Below, piece by piece: positions 1-7,778 of a stretch of 64,000 nucleotides of DNA. The first letter of the stretch is position 1. Each line of letters begins with the position of its first letter. A program made the translations under genes and the position numbers. This DNA is from Archangium violaceum (lineage in GTDB: Bacteria; Myxococcota; Myxococcia; Myxococcales; Myxococcaceae). Under the pieces are notes generated by a model. The model saw only the letters and a list, made by a program, of their open reading frames with translations, ran no database searches and had not been told where the DNA came from. The stretch lies in contig NZ_CP069338.1 of assembly GCF_016859125.1 (NCBI RefSeq), positions 4,403,501 through 4,467,500 of the forward strand, read 5' to 3'.

Positions 1-2
1 TC

Positions 3-107
3 GTCACCCAGCTGCCGCCCATCTTCGAGCGCTTCTACGGCAACCCCGAGCACTGCACCTGCAAGCAGTGCGGCTTCCAGATGACGCGGGAAAAGCGCAC
101 GTCATGA
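3..107 (+). CDS. nbaC: 3-hydroxyanthranilate 3,4-dioxygenase, C-terminal end (partial)
   Basis: Only the last 34 codons are in the window; the gene begins upstream. The tail reads FYGNPEHCTCKQCGFQM, which matches the C-terminal CXXC metal-binding segment of bacterial 3-hydroxyanthranilate dioxygenases. That cytosolic non-haem iron enzyme opens the ring of 3-hydroxyanthranilate to give 2-amino-3-carboxymuconate semialdehyde (ACMS). Its stop (TGA 105-107) overlaps the next start (ATG 104) as ATGA. The next gene decarboxylates ACMS, so the order fits the pathway. The assignment rests on this short tail plus context. Confidence 0.8.
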   Translation, partial: VTQLPPIFERFYGNPEHCTCKQCGFQMTREKRTS

Positions 108-1117
108 AGATCGACATCCACACGCACCTGCTGCCGCCCGAGCTGCCGCGCTTCGCCGAGCGCTACGGTTACGGGGGCTTCATGACGCTGGAGCACCACG
201 CGCCGTGCCGGGCGAGGATGGTGCGCGATGACGGGAAGTTCTTCCGCGAAATCGAGAGCAACTGCTGGGATCCGGTGAAGCGCATCGAGGAGTGCGATGC
301 GTGCGGCGTCAACGTACAGGTGCTGTCCACGGTGCCGGTGATGTTTGGCTACTGGGCGAAGCCGGAGCACGGGTTGGACCTGTCGCGCTTCCTCAATGAC
401 CAGCTCGCCTCGGTGGTGCGGGCGCACCCCAAGCGCTTCGTGGGGCTGGGCACGGTGCCCTTGCAGTCCCCGGAGCTCGCCGTGCGCGAGCTGGAGCGCT
501 GCATGCGCGAGCTGGGGATGGCGGGCGTGCAGGTGGGCTCGCACGTCAACGGCCTCAACCTGGGAGAGCCGGAGCTGTTCCCCTTCTTCGAGGCCGCCGC
601 CGACCTGGGCGCCGCCATCTTCGTCCACCCCTGGGACATGCTGGGCGAGGCGCGGATGAAGAAGTACTGGATGCCGTGGCTCGTGGGCATGCCCGCGGAG
701 GTGGCGCTGGCCCTCTGCTCGCTCCTCTTCTCCGGCACGCTGGAGAAGCTGCCGAAGCTGCGGCTCGCCTTCGCGCACGGCGGTGGCGCCTTCCCGGGAA
801 CCTTCGGCCGCATCGAGCACGGCTTCCAGGTGCGGCCGGATCTGGTGGCGGTGGACAACCCCGTGTCGCCCCGCGACTACCTGGGACGCTTCTGGGTGGA
901 CTCGCTGGTGCACGACCCGGACATGCTGCGCTTCATCGTGCGGCTGTTCGGCCCGGAGAAGGTGGCCCTGGGCAGTGACTATCCGTTCCCACTGGGCGAG
1001 GACCGGCCGGGCGCGTTGGTGGAGTCCCTCGTGGACTTCGATGCCGCCACCCGGGAGAGATTGTTGTGGCGTAACGCGCTCGAGTGGCTCGGGCGTTCGT
1101 CCGAGGAGTTCAAGTAG
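104..1117 (+). CDS. nbaD: 2-amino-3-carboxymuconate-6-semialdehyde decarboxylase (ACMSD)
   Basis: A 337-residue amidohydrolase-superfamily protein. It starts MKIDIHTHLLPPE, carrying the HxH metal pair (His6, His8) of ACMSD and related decarboxylases. A later FAHGGGAFP segment and a C-terminal LGSDYPFPLGE supply the other expected His and Asp. The family decarboxylates ACMS to 2-aminomuconate semialdehyde with one Zn2+, diverting the pathway from quinolinate and NAD toward full catabolism. I chose the ATG at 104 because the protein begins at the HxH strand and the codon overlaps the dioxygenase stop; 12 further upstream codons are open but belong to the other gene. The stop TAG abuts the kynureninase ATG. 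Confidence 0.93.
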   Translation: MKIDIHTHLLPPELPRFAERYGYGGFMTLEHHAPCRARMVRDDGKFFREIESNCWDPVKRIEECDACGVNVQVLSTVPVMFGYWAKPEHGLDLSRFLNDQLASVVRAHPKRFVGLGTVPLQSPELAVRELERCMRELGMAGVQVGSHVNGLNLGEPELFPFFEAAADLGAAIFVHPWDMLGEARMKKYWMPWLVGMPAEVALALCSLLFSGTLEKLPKLRLAFAHGGGAFPGTFGRIEHGFQVRPDLVAVDNPVSPRDYLGRFWVDSLVHDPDMLRFIVRLFGPEKVALGSDYPFPLGEDRPGALVESLVDFDAATRERLLWRNALEWLGRSSEEFK

Positions 1118-2398
1118 ATGAGCGGTGAAGGCGTGCGGTTCGAGGCCAGTGAGGAGTTCGCCCGGCGGATGGACGCGGAGGATGCGCTGCGTCCCTTCCG
1201 CGACGAGTTCCTCTTCCCCGCTCACGAGGGCGAGCCCTCCCTTTATTTCGTGGGCAACTCGCTGGGGCTCCAGCCGCGCAAGGCGAAGACCTACGTCCTG
1301 GAGGCGCTGGAGGACTGGGAGAAGCTGGGCGTGGAGGGCCACTTCCGCGGGTCGCGTCCGTGGCTGCCCTACCACGAGATGCTCACCGAGCAGACGGCCC
1401 GGCTGGTGGGCGCGCACCCCATCGAAGTCGTGGTGATGAACACCCTCACGGTGAACCTGCACCTGATGATGGTGTCCTTCTACCAGCCCACGCGCGAGCG
1501 CCCGAAGATCCTCATGGAGGCCGGCGCCTTCCCGTCGGACCAGTATGCGGTGGCCTCGCAGGTGCGCTTCCACGGCTACGACCCGGACAAGGACATCCTC
1601 CGCCTCTCCCCGCGCGAGGGCGAGGAGACGCTGCGCACCGAGGACATCCTCGACACCCTCGAGCGGCATGGGCGGGAGATCGCCCTGGTGCTGCTCGGCA
1701 ACGTGAACTACCTCACCGGCCAGGCGTTCGACATGGCCACCATCACCCGGGCCGCGCACAAGCAGGGCTGCCGGGTGGGCTTCGACCTGGCGCACGGGGC
1801 GGGCAACCTCCAGCTCTCGCTACACGATGACGGGCCGGACTTCGCCGTGTGGTGCTCTTACAAGTACCTCAACGGTGGCCCGGGCACGCTCGGCGGTGTC
1901 TTCGTTCACGAGCGCCACGCACACGACAAGGCGCTGCCGCGCTTCGCGGGCTGGTGGGGCCACGACAAGCAGACGCGCTTCCAGATGGGGCCGGACTTCG
2001 AGCCCATTCCAGGCGCCGAGGGTTGGATGATGTCCAACCCGCCCATCCTCCAGCTCGCGGCACTGCGTGCGTCCCTGGAGCTGTTCGACCGCGCGACGAT
2101 GCCCGCGCTGCGCCGCAAGAGCGAGCGCCTCACCGGCTACCTGGAGTTCCTGTTGGACCGGCTCCCTCCCGGGGTCGTGCGCATCACCACGCCGCGAGAC
2201 CCGAAGCAGCGGGGCGCCCAGCTCTCGCTGCGCTTCAGCAAGGAGCCGCGGCGCCTGTTGGAGAAGCTCACCGCGGCGGGAGTCCACTGCGACTTCCGTT
2301 CACCGGACATCATCCGCGCCGCTCCGGCGCCGCTCTACAACAGCTTCCAGGACGTATACCGATTCGTGGGGGTACTCGAAAGGCATGCACGAGATTGA
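1118..2398 (+). CDS. kynU: Kynureninase
   Basis: A 426-residue PLP-dependent fold-type I enzyme of normal length for kynureninase. It hydrolyses kynurenine or 3-hydroxykynurenine to (3-hydroxy)anthranilate plus alanine. Visible motifs are YFVGNSLGLQP near residue 43, the PLP-Asp strand GFDLAHGAGN (about 221-230) and the Schiff-base lysine in CSYKYLNGGPG (Lys249). The ATG directly follows the ACMSD stop, so the two are translationally coupled. The 3' end overlaps the monooxygenase start by 14 bp. Its neighbours supply the preceding and following steps, so 3-hydroxykynurenine is the likely substrate. Confidence 0.95.
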   Translation: MSGEGVRFEASEEFARRMDAEDALRPFRDEFLFPAHEGEPSLYFVGNSLGLQPRKAKTYVLEALEDWEKLGVEGHFRGSRPWLPYHEMLTEQTARLVGAHPIEVVVMNTLTVNLHLMMVSFYQPTRERPKILMEAGAFPSDQYAVASQVRFHGYDPDKDILRLSPREGEETLRTEDILDTLERHGREIALVLLGNVNYLTGQAFDMATITRAAHKQGCRVGFDLAHGAGNLQLSLHDDGPDFAVWCSYKYLNGGPGTLGGVFVHERHAHDKALPRFAGWWGHDKQTRFQMGPDFEPIPGAEGWMMSNPPILQLAALRASLELFDRATMPALRRKSERLTGYLEFLLDRLPPGVVRITTPRDPKQRGAQLSLRFSKEPRRLLEKLTAAGVHCDFRSPDIIRAAPAPLYNSFQDVYRFVGVLERHARD

Positions 2399-3782
2399 GC
2401 GGACGGAGCGTGTGACGGTGGTGGGGGCGGGCCTGGTGGGCTCGCTCCTGTCGATGTACCTGGCGAGGCGCGGCTTCCATGTGGACGTCCTGGAGCGGCG
2501 CCCGGACATGCGGCGCGAGTCCATTGGCGCGGGCCGCTCCATCAACCTCGCCATCTCCACCCGGGGGCTGCACGCCCTGCGGCAGGTGGGGCTGGAGGAG
2601 GAGGCGCTGCGCCACGCCATTCCCATGCGCGGGCGGATGATCCACCCCGTCTCGGGAGGGCTGGCCTTCCAGGCGTACGGCAAGGACGAGTCCCAGCACA
2701 TCAACAGCCTGTCGCGAGCGTGGTTGAACGCGTTCCTCATGACGCACGCGGAGGGCACGGGCAAGGTGCGCATCGGGTTCAAGCAGCGCGTGCAGCACCT
2801 GGACCTCGAGACGGGCACGCTCGGCGTGCTGGACGAGCCGAGCGGAACCACGCGCGAGGTGCGCACCCCGGTGGTGTTCGGCACGGACGGCTCGGGCTCG
2901 GCGGTGCGGCACGAGGTGGAGAAGCAGCCGGGTCACGCGACGACGCAGGAGCACCTCAGCCACGGCTACAAGGAGCTGACGATTCCCGCGGGCCCGGGTG
3001 GCGCCTTCCGCATGGAGAAGCACGCGCTGCACATCTGGCCGCGGGGCGCGTACATGTTGATCGCCCTGCCGAACGAGGACGGCAGCTTCACCTGCACGCT
3101 CTTCCTGCCCTTCCAGGGCCCGGTGAGCTTCGAGTCCCTGGACTCGCCCTCGCGGGTGGTGGCCTTCTTCCAGGAGCAGTTCCCGGACGCGCTGCCGCTG
3201 ATTCCCGACCTGGTGCACGACTTCTTCCACCACCCCACGGGGACGATGGTGACGGTGAAGAGCGCGCCATGGCACGTGGGCGGCAGGGCCCTGCTGCTGG
3301 GAGACGCGGCGCACGCCATCGTGCCGTTCTTCGGGCAGGGGATGAATTGCGGCTTCGAGGACTGCGTGGTGCTGGACGAGTGCCTCGGGCGACATACGCG
3401 GTGGGCGGAGGCCTTCGAGGCGTTCTCCCGGCTGCGCAAGACGAACGCGGATGCCATCGCGGACATGGCGGTGGAGAACTTCGTGGAGATGCGGGACAAG
3501 ACGGCGGACCCGCGCTTCCTGTTGGAGAAGGCGGTGGAGAAGGCGCTGCTCAATGCCTTCCCGGGCGAGTTCATCAGCCGCTACTCGCTGGTGAGCTTCA
3601 GCCGGGTGCCGTACCGCCTGGCGTACGAGGTGGGGGCCCTGGCGAGCGGTATCGTGGCCGAGCTGAGCGAGGGCCTCACGCGAGCGGAAGACGTGGACAT
3701 GAACCGGGCCCGTACGCTCATCCACGAGCGGCTGGTGCCCTTCGTGAAGGAGCATTCGGATGGATTTGGGCTTGAGAGGTAG
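2385..3782 (+). CDS. kmo: Kynurenine 3-monooxygenase (FAD-dependent)
   Basis: A 465-residue flavoprotein hydroxylase that converts kynurenine to 3-hydroxykynurenine with NADPH and O2. The N-terminal Rossmann motif is VVGAGLVGSLLSMYLARRG. RSINLAISTRG follows, and the second FAD motif is LLLGDAAHAIVPFFGQGMNC, whose FFGQGMNCGFEDC continuation is diagnostic for KMO. The frame is open far upstream inside kynU, but homology begins at ATG 2385 (MHEIERTERVTVVG). The end overlaps the SDR start by 23 bp, so the genes form one compact operon. The C-terminal hydrophobic stretch seen in eukaryotic KMO is not obvious. Confidence 0.94.
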   Translation: MHEIERTERVTVVGAGLVGSLLSMYLARRGFHVDVLERRPDMRRESIGAGRSINLAISTRGLHALRQVGLEEEALRHAIPMRGRMIHPVSGGLAFQAYGKDESQHINSLSRAWLNAFLMTHAEGTGKVRIGFKQRVQHLDLETGTLGVLDEPSGTTREVRTPVVFGTDGSGSAVRHEVEKQPGHATTQEHLSHGYKELTIPAGPGGAFRMEKHALHIWPRGAYMLIALPNEDGSFTCTLFLPFQGPVSFESLDSPSRVVAFFQEQFPDALPLIPDLVHDFFHHPTGTMVTVKSAPWHVGGRALLLGDAAHAIVPFFGQGMNCGFEDCVVLDECLGRHTRWAEAFEAFSRLRKTNADAIADMAVENFVEMRDKTADPRFLLEKAVEKALLNAFPGEFISRYSLVSFSRVPYRLAYEVGALASGIVAELSEGLTRAEDVDMNRARTLIHERLVPFVKEHSDGFGLER

Positions 3783-4497
3783 GCGGGCGCTGGTGCTGGG
3801 CGCCTCGAGTGGACTGGGGTACGCCATTGCCTCGCAGCTGGTGAAGGAGGGCGCGCAGGTGGCCATCTGCTCGCGCGACGAGGGCCGCATCCGCGAGGCC
3901 GCCCGGAAGATGGGCGCGGCGCTCGCGGTGACGGCGGATCTGACGAAGCCGGGCACGACGAAGGAGCTGGTGGAGAAGGTCATCGAGGCCATGGGCGGCG
4001 TGGACATCCTGGTGGCGAACACGGGAGGGCCGCCGAAGGGCAGCATCGAGAAGCTCACCGCCGAGCAGTGGCAGGAAGGCTTCCAGAGCCTGTGGATGAG
4101 CGTGGTGGAGGGACTCCAGGCGGCGCTGCCGGGGATGAAGGATCGGCGCTGGGGGCGCATCATCCTGGTGACGTCGGTGGCTGCGCGCGAGGCGATGCCG
4201 CTGCTGACCATCTCCAACGGGCTGCGCGCGGGGCTCATGGGCCTGGTGAAGACGGTGAGCAACGAGGTGGCGGAGCACGGCGTCACCATCAACGGAGTAC
4301 AACCGGGCTACCACGCGACGGAGCGGCTCAAGGAACTGGGCGTGCCCGAGGACAAGATCACGTCCGCGATTCCAGCGCGCCGGCTGGGCAAGCCCGAGGA
4401 GTTGGGGGCGCTGGTGACGTTCCTGGCGTCGGAGCAGGCGGGTTACATCACGGGCCAGTCCATCGTCATCGACGGCGGCTGGATGCGCGGCTTCTAA
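3760..4497 (+). CDS. Short-chain dehydrogenase/reductase-like protein lacking the catalytic Tyr and Lys
   Basis: A 245-residue SDR-fold protein, last gene of the kynurenine operon. The nucleotide-binding motif GASSGLG (residues 14-20), the structural ANTGG (about 86-90) and the active-site serine (Ser139 in LVTSVA) are present. At the canonical S-x12-Y-x3-K positions it has Ser152 and Arg156 (ISNGLRAG) instead of Tyr and Lys. NAD(P) binding is likely; classic dehydrogenase chemistry is doubtful. The C-terminal YITGQSIVIDGGW is normal for SDRs. The start overlaps kmo. It may act on a later muconate intermediate or be a non-classical reductase; substrate unknown. Confidence 0.85.
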   Translation: MDLGLRGRRALVLGASSGLGYAIASQLVKEGAQVAICSRDEGRIREAARKMGAALAVTADLTKPGTTKELVEKVIEAMGGVDILVANTGGPPKGSIEKLTAEQWQEGFQSLWMSVVEGLQAALPGMKDRRWGRIILVTSVAAREAMPLLTISNGLRAGLMGLVKTVSNEVAEHGVTINGVQPGYHATERLKELGVPEDKITSAIPARRLGKPEELGALVTFLASEQAGYITGQSIVIDGGWMRGF

Positions 4498-4511
4498 CGC
4501 CACCAATCCCT

Positions 4512-4532
4512 CCCTCTCCCTCTGGGAGAGGG
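4512..4532. repeat. Palindromic intergenic repeat, copy 1
   Basis: A perfect 9-bp stem, CCCTCTCCC, a 3-nt loop TCT, then GGGAGAGGG. It lies 14 bp past the SDR stop, so it may act as a transcription terminator. An element with the same stem and a different loop occurs at 23938-23958, which points to a dispersed repeat. The rest of the 4498-4724 gap shows no gene. Confidence 0.7.
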
Positions 4533-4724
4533 TCGGGGTGAGGGTATTTCCTCCCCGTGCCACAACAGGGAACCCACCGCTGTCGCTTTCCTCCAGGCTC
4601 CCCCAGGCTGGGTCGAAGGAATCCATCGAGATTATCTGTGCCTGGAACCAGCGACCTTGCTCTAGGTACAGGTGTCTCGTGGGGTGCTCCGGCGATGAAG
4701 CCTGGACCCAATCGGAGGGCAGGT

Positions 4725-5528
4725 ATGTTCAAGAAGTTGTTGGCGAGCATGGGGGCTGGTTCGGCGCAGGTCGACACCAGGCTGGTCAATGACCGCGTGG
4801 TGCCGGGAGGTACGCTTCGCGGCGAGGTGCACATCACCGGAGGCGAGGTGTCGCAGGAAATCGAGGAGGTCTCGCTCTTCCTCATGACGCAGGTGGAGGT
4901 GGAGTCGGGCGACAGTGAGTACAGGCAGAACTTCGTCATTTCGCGCGCGCCACTCGCGCGCGACTTCCGCGTCGGGGAGAAAGAGCGTGTCTCCATTCCC
5001 TTCGAGATGTACGTCCACCTCGAGACGCCGGTGACGGCGCTCTCGTCCCAGGGCGGGAGCTCGGCGAAGCTGTCGTACACCCACTCCCGGCCGCACCACG
5101 GGCGCGGGGCGAAGGTGTGGCTGGACACCGGACTGGAGATCGACAAGGGCGTCGACTCGACCGACCGCGACGCGCTCATCGTGGAGCCCACGCCTCCCAT
5201 GCAGCGCGTGCTCTCGGCGCTCGAGGAACTGGGCTTCCGGATGGTGTCTGCGGATGTCGAGAAGGGCACCCTGCGAGGGAAGGGGTTCCAGTCGACCGCC
5301 GGCTTCTACCAGGAGATCGAGTTCCGGCCGCAGCACGGGCCCTATGCGAGACGCATCAACGAGCTGGAGCTGTCCTTCGTTCCGCGCGTCCAGGACACTG
5401 GCGTGCTGATCGAGGTCGACCGGCGCTTCTCCTCGCGCGACTCGTATCGCTCGCTGCTCGTGAACCACGGAAACTTCGAGCGCGTCAATTGGGTGCGCGA
5501 GCTCTCCGAACTGCTCGGGTCGATCTGA
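4725..5528 (+). CDS. Spo0M-like sporulation-control protein
   Basis: A 267-residue protein beginning MFKKLLASMGAG. The family (SpoOM/Spo0M, arrestin-like beta-sandwich) is known from Bacillus, where it modulates sporulation, and is common in other bacteria including myxobacteria. The body has the typical pattern: TRLVNDRVVPGG, repeated beta strands, a middle IPFEMYVHLETPVT segment and an L-x-ALEELGFRM motif in the C-terminal half. There is no signal peptide, so it is cytosolic. The ATG at 4725 has a purine-rich GGAGGGCAGG just upstream; the frame is open further upstream but that part lacks homology. The role here is unproven. Confidence 0.8.
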   Translation: MFKKLLASMGAGSAQVDTRLVNDRVVPGGTLRGEVHITGGEVSQEIEEVSLFLMTQVEVESGDSEYRQNFVISRAPLARDFRVGEKERVSIPFEMYVHLETPVTALSSQGGSSAKLSYTHSRPHHGRGAKVWLDTGLEIDKGVDSTDRDALIVEPTPPMQRVLSALEELGFRMVSADVEKGTLRGKGFQSTAGFYQEIEFRPQHGPYARRINELELSFVPRVQDTGVLIEVDRRFSSRDSYRSLLVNHGNFERVNWVRELSELLGSI

Positions 5529-5741
5529 GCTCGCTCACAAGAGGGATACCTCCGCCTTCACGACCCGCGGCCACTCCCCGGGGGTCATTGGTCCGCTCCT
5601 CTATGCGTTTCCTGGCGGAGCGGACCGTCCTTTCTATACCGTTTCCCTCCCCTCACCATGCATTCGAAGGTGTGCGCCTGTTCGAGCGAAAACCTGGCGC
5701 GGCTCGTACCTTGAACTCAATGCCTCGGAGAGAGACGACTG

Positions 5742-6698
5742 TCATAAATCTTCGCAATGAAGGTATGGCGATGTCGGGAAGTAGGACTCGCACTCGGTGG
5801 ATGGGGTCGGCATCTCCGCGGCTTCATCGGAGCAGTGTTTGACCAGGGGGCCGGCAGTGGTATGGCTGTTGCCCAGACAGAGATGACCGGGCATGCAAAT
5901 GCCGTTGCAGTAGCGGTAGCAGGTATAGGTTTGGGTTGGCGTGCACTGCTCCGGCCAATACTTGTCAAACTCCGTCACATATACGTCACGCCATTCCGCC
6001 GTTGAGTGCGGTATCAGTAGAATACCGCGATACGCGACTCCGTCGTGGGTCGCCTCATGGAACGTTGGCAGGCCACCGGCATAGCCTCGTGCCGTGGCAT
6101 AGTCATGGGCTGCCGTCATCATCTCGCGCACGTTGGCTACGCTGAAGCTGTAGTTACGAAGCTGGTTCGTGGGCACGTCCACCCAACTGACAGATCCGGG
6201 ACGGAAGAAGTACACGCCTCGTACTTCACCCTGCTCATTTGTCCCTCTATGAAAGGTCGGAAGCCCTCCGGCGAACCCATGGTTGTACGCGTAATCCGTC
6301 GCTCGCTTGAACATCTCCGGGATGTCGTCTATGTCTGCATTTCCCAGCTCGGACAGGGGCACGTCACGCCACTCCACGGCATGGGAATTGATATTGATGA
6401 GGATGGTCCCAAGAAGGAGACCCGAGCCGTAGTCCGCGTAGTGGTAGTTGTTGAATCCGGCGGCGAATCCGTTCGCATAGGAATACTCAGTCACGCGACG
6501 CCAGCGAAGCGACGGTCTCAGAGTATCGATCAACTCCACCTCACTCTGTGTGGGGCCGGACAGCTGTTGTTCGAGCGCGTCCGAATCCGACGCCAACGAA
6601 GGCGCCAGTTCCGGGTCCGCCGGGCCACAAGCAGTCACCGCGGCAGCCGCCAGCAACATCATCAAGCGCAGCGAACCCACTGCATTATTCCTGAACAT
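5742..6698 (-). CDS. Lipoprotein with three internal GFAGGLPTFH-type repeats
   Basis: A 318-residue predicted outer-surface or periplasmic lipoprotein. The N-terminus MFRNNAVGSLRLMMLL ends in a lipobox-like VTAC. Three repeats of roughly 55-60 residues follow, each with a Tyr-rich start, a GFAGG/GYAGGLPTFH core and a closing hydrophobic strand ending in EWRDV or WVDV. The last ~70 residues are Cys-rich with CYRYCNGICMPGH. I know no assigned function. The start is the ATG at 6698, which places the signal peptide at the N-terminus; 34 upstream codons are open but unconvincing. It stands alone, facing away from the Spo0M-like gene. Confidence 0.75.
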   Translation of the reverse strand: MFRNNAVGSLRLMMLLAAAAVTACGPADPELAPSLASDSDALEQQLSGPTQSEVELIDTLRPSLRWRRVTEYSYANGFAAGFNNYHYADYGSGLLLGTILININSHAVEWRDVPLSELGNADIDDIPEMFKRATDYAYNHGFAGGLPTFHRGTNEQGEVRGVYFFRPGSVSWVDVPTNQLRNYSFSVANVREMMTAAHDYATARGYAGGLPTFHEATHDGVAYRGILLIPHSTAEWRDVYVTEFDKYWPEQCTPTQTYTCYRYCNGICMPGHLCLGNSHTTAGPLVKHCSDEAAEMPTPSTECESYFPTSPYLHCEDL

Positions 6699-6827
6699 CA
6701 CTTCCTTCACGAAATACTCCTTGGATGCCGGTTTGGTCCGCTTTGGAATTGCGCAGGACGTCCCCGGGGCGGGGCCTCTTAGCAATCCAAGAGCATACAT
6801 TCCAGCCAGAACCGCCTGGCCCCGGAG

Positions 6828-7634
6828 TCACAGGAGGGAAGCCACCGCCTCCAGGACTCGTGGCCACTCCTGTGCACGCGGGTCGATGACCTCGAAGTGC
6901 TCCGCTCCAGGTAGGCTCACGAGTTGGACGAAGTCACCGAGCGCGGAGGCCCGGGCGTGATACCCGGTGCTGATGCTGAACGGAACGGTGGTGTCCTCGG
7001 TTCCATGCACCAGCACCTGCTTCACCCCGAGGGGTAGCAACGCGGCGGGTGACGCGAGCGCATACCGCTCGGGGACCTGCTCGGGAGAGCCGCCGAGGAA
7101 CGACTCGACGATGCCGTCCCCGAGGCGCAGGGCGGCAGCGCGCTCCAGGTCCGCCACGCCCGCGAGCGACACCGCGCCGCGGAGCTCGAGGGGCTTCTCG
7201 ACGTACAGGGGCAGCCCGGGCTTTAGCCGCCCGCGCCCCGCGAGCCACAGCGCCAGGTGTCCCCCGGCCGAGTGCCCCAGGGTGATCACGCGCTCGAGGT
7301 TCAGCGGGTACCTGGCCGACAGGGAACGGAGATGGTCCGTGCCCCGAGCCACGTCCTCGAAGGTGCCTGTCCAACCACCGCCCGGGTGGCCCACGCGCCG
7401 GTATTCGAGGCTCCAGGTGGCGTAGCCCCGCTGCGTGAGGTCCGCGCACAGGTGGCCCACGTGCTCGAGGTCATACTTCGCCCGCCAGAAGCCGCCGTGC
7501 ACCACCACGACGACCGGGTGCGGACCCTCTCCGGGAGGCAGGCGCAGGTCTCCGAACTGGTGGGGACCATCACCATAGGGAATGCGCAGGTCGGCGGGCG
7601 GAGCGGGCGTCTCGAGCATCCAGGGCTGGCTCAT
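6828..7634 (-). CDS. Alpha/beta hydrolase (esterase/lipase/peptidase-like)
   Basis: A 268-residue hydrolase with the BD-FAE/esterase-type oxyanion motif VVHGGFWRAKYD near residue 45 and the nucleophile elbow GHSAGGH. The later VLVHGTEDTTVPF strand supplies the Asp, and the His is in LPGAEHFEV near the C-terminus, completing a Ser-Asp-His triad. The layout resembles kynurenine formamidase-like hydrolases and carboxylesterases. Kynurenine formamidase is otherwise missing from the nearby kyn operon, so that activity is possible but not shown. The start is ATG 7634; the frame stays open far upstream only as the antisense of pgi. No signal peptide is visible. Confidence 0.85.
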   Translation of the reverse strand: MSQPWMLETPAPPADLRIPYGDGPHQFGDLRLPPGEGPHPVVVVVHGGFWRAKYDLEHVGHLCADLTQRGYATWSLEYRRVGHPGGGWTGTFEDVARGTDHLRSLSARYPLNLERVITLGHSAGGHLALWLAGRGRLKPGLPLYVEKPLELRGAVSLAGVADLERAAALRLGDGIVESFLGGSPEQVPERYALASPAALLPLGVKQVLVHGTEDTTVPFSISTGYHARASALGDFVQLVSLPGAEHFEVIDPRAQEWPRVLEAVASLL

Positions 7635-7778
7635 GGCGGGGGGATGATGGGGTGGGGCCGGCGCGTGTATCAAGCTGAGTGTCATTCCCCGGGCGTGGCG
7701 CGCATCAAACCCATTTCCCCGCCCCCGGCATGGCGGTAGGAACGGGCGGCACAAGGAACTCCAGAAGAGGGAGACGAG

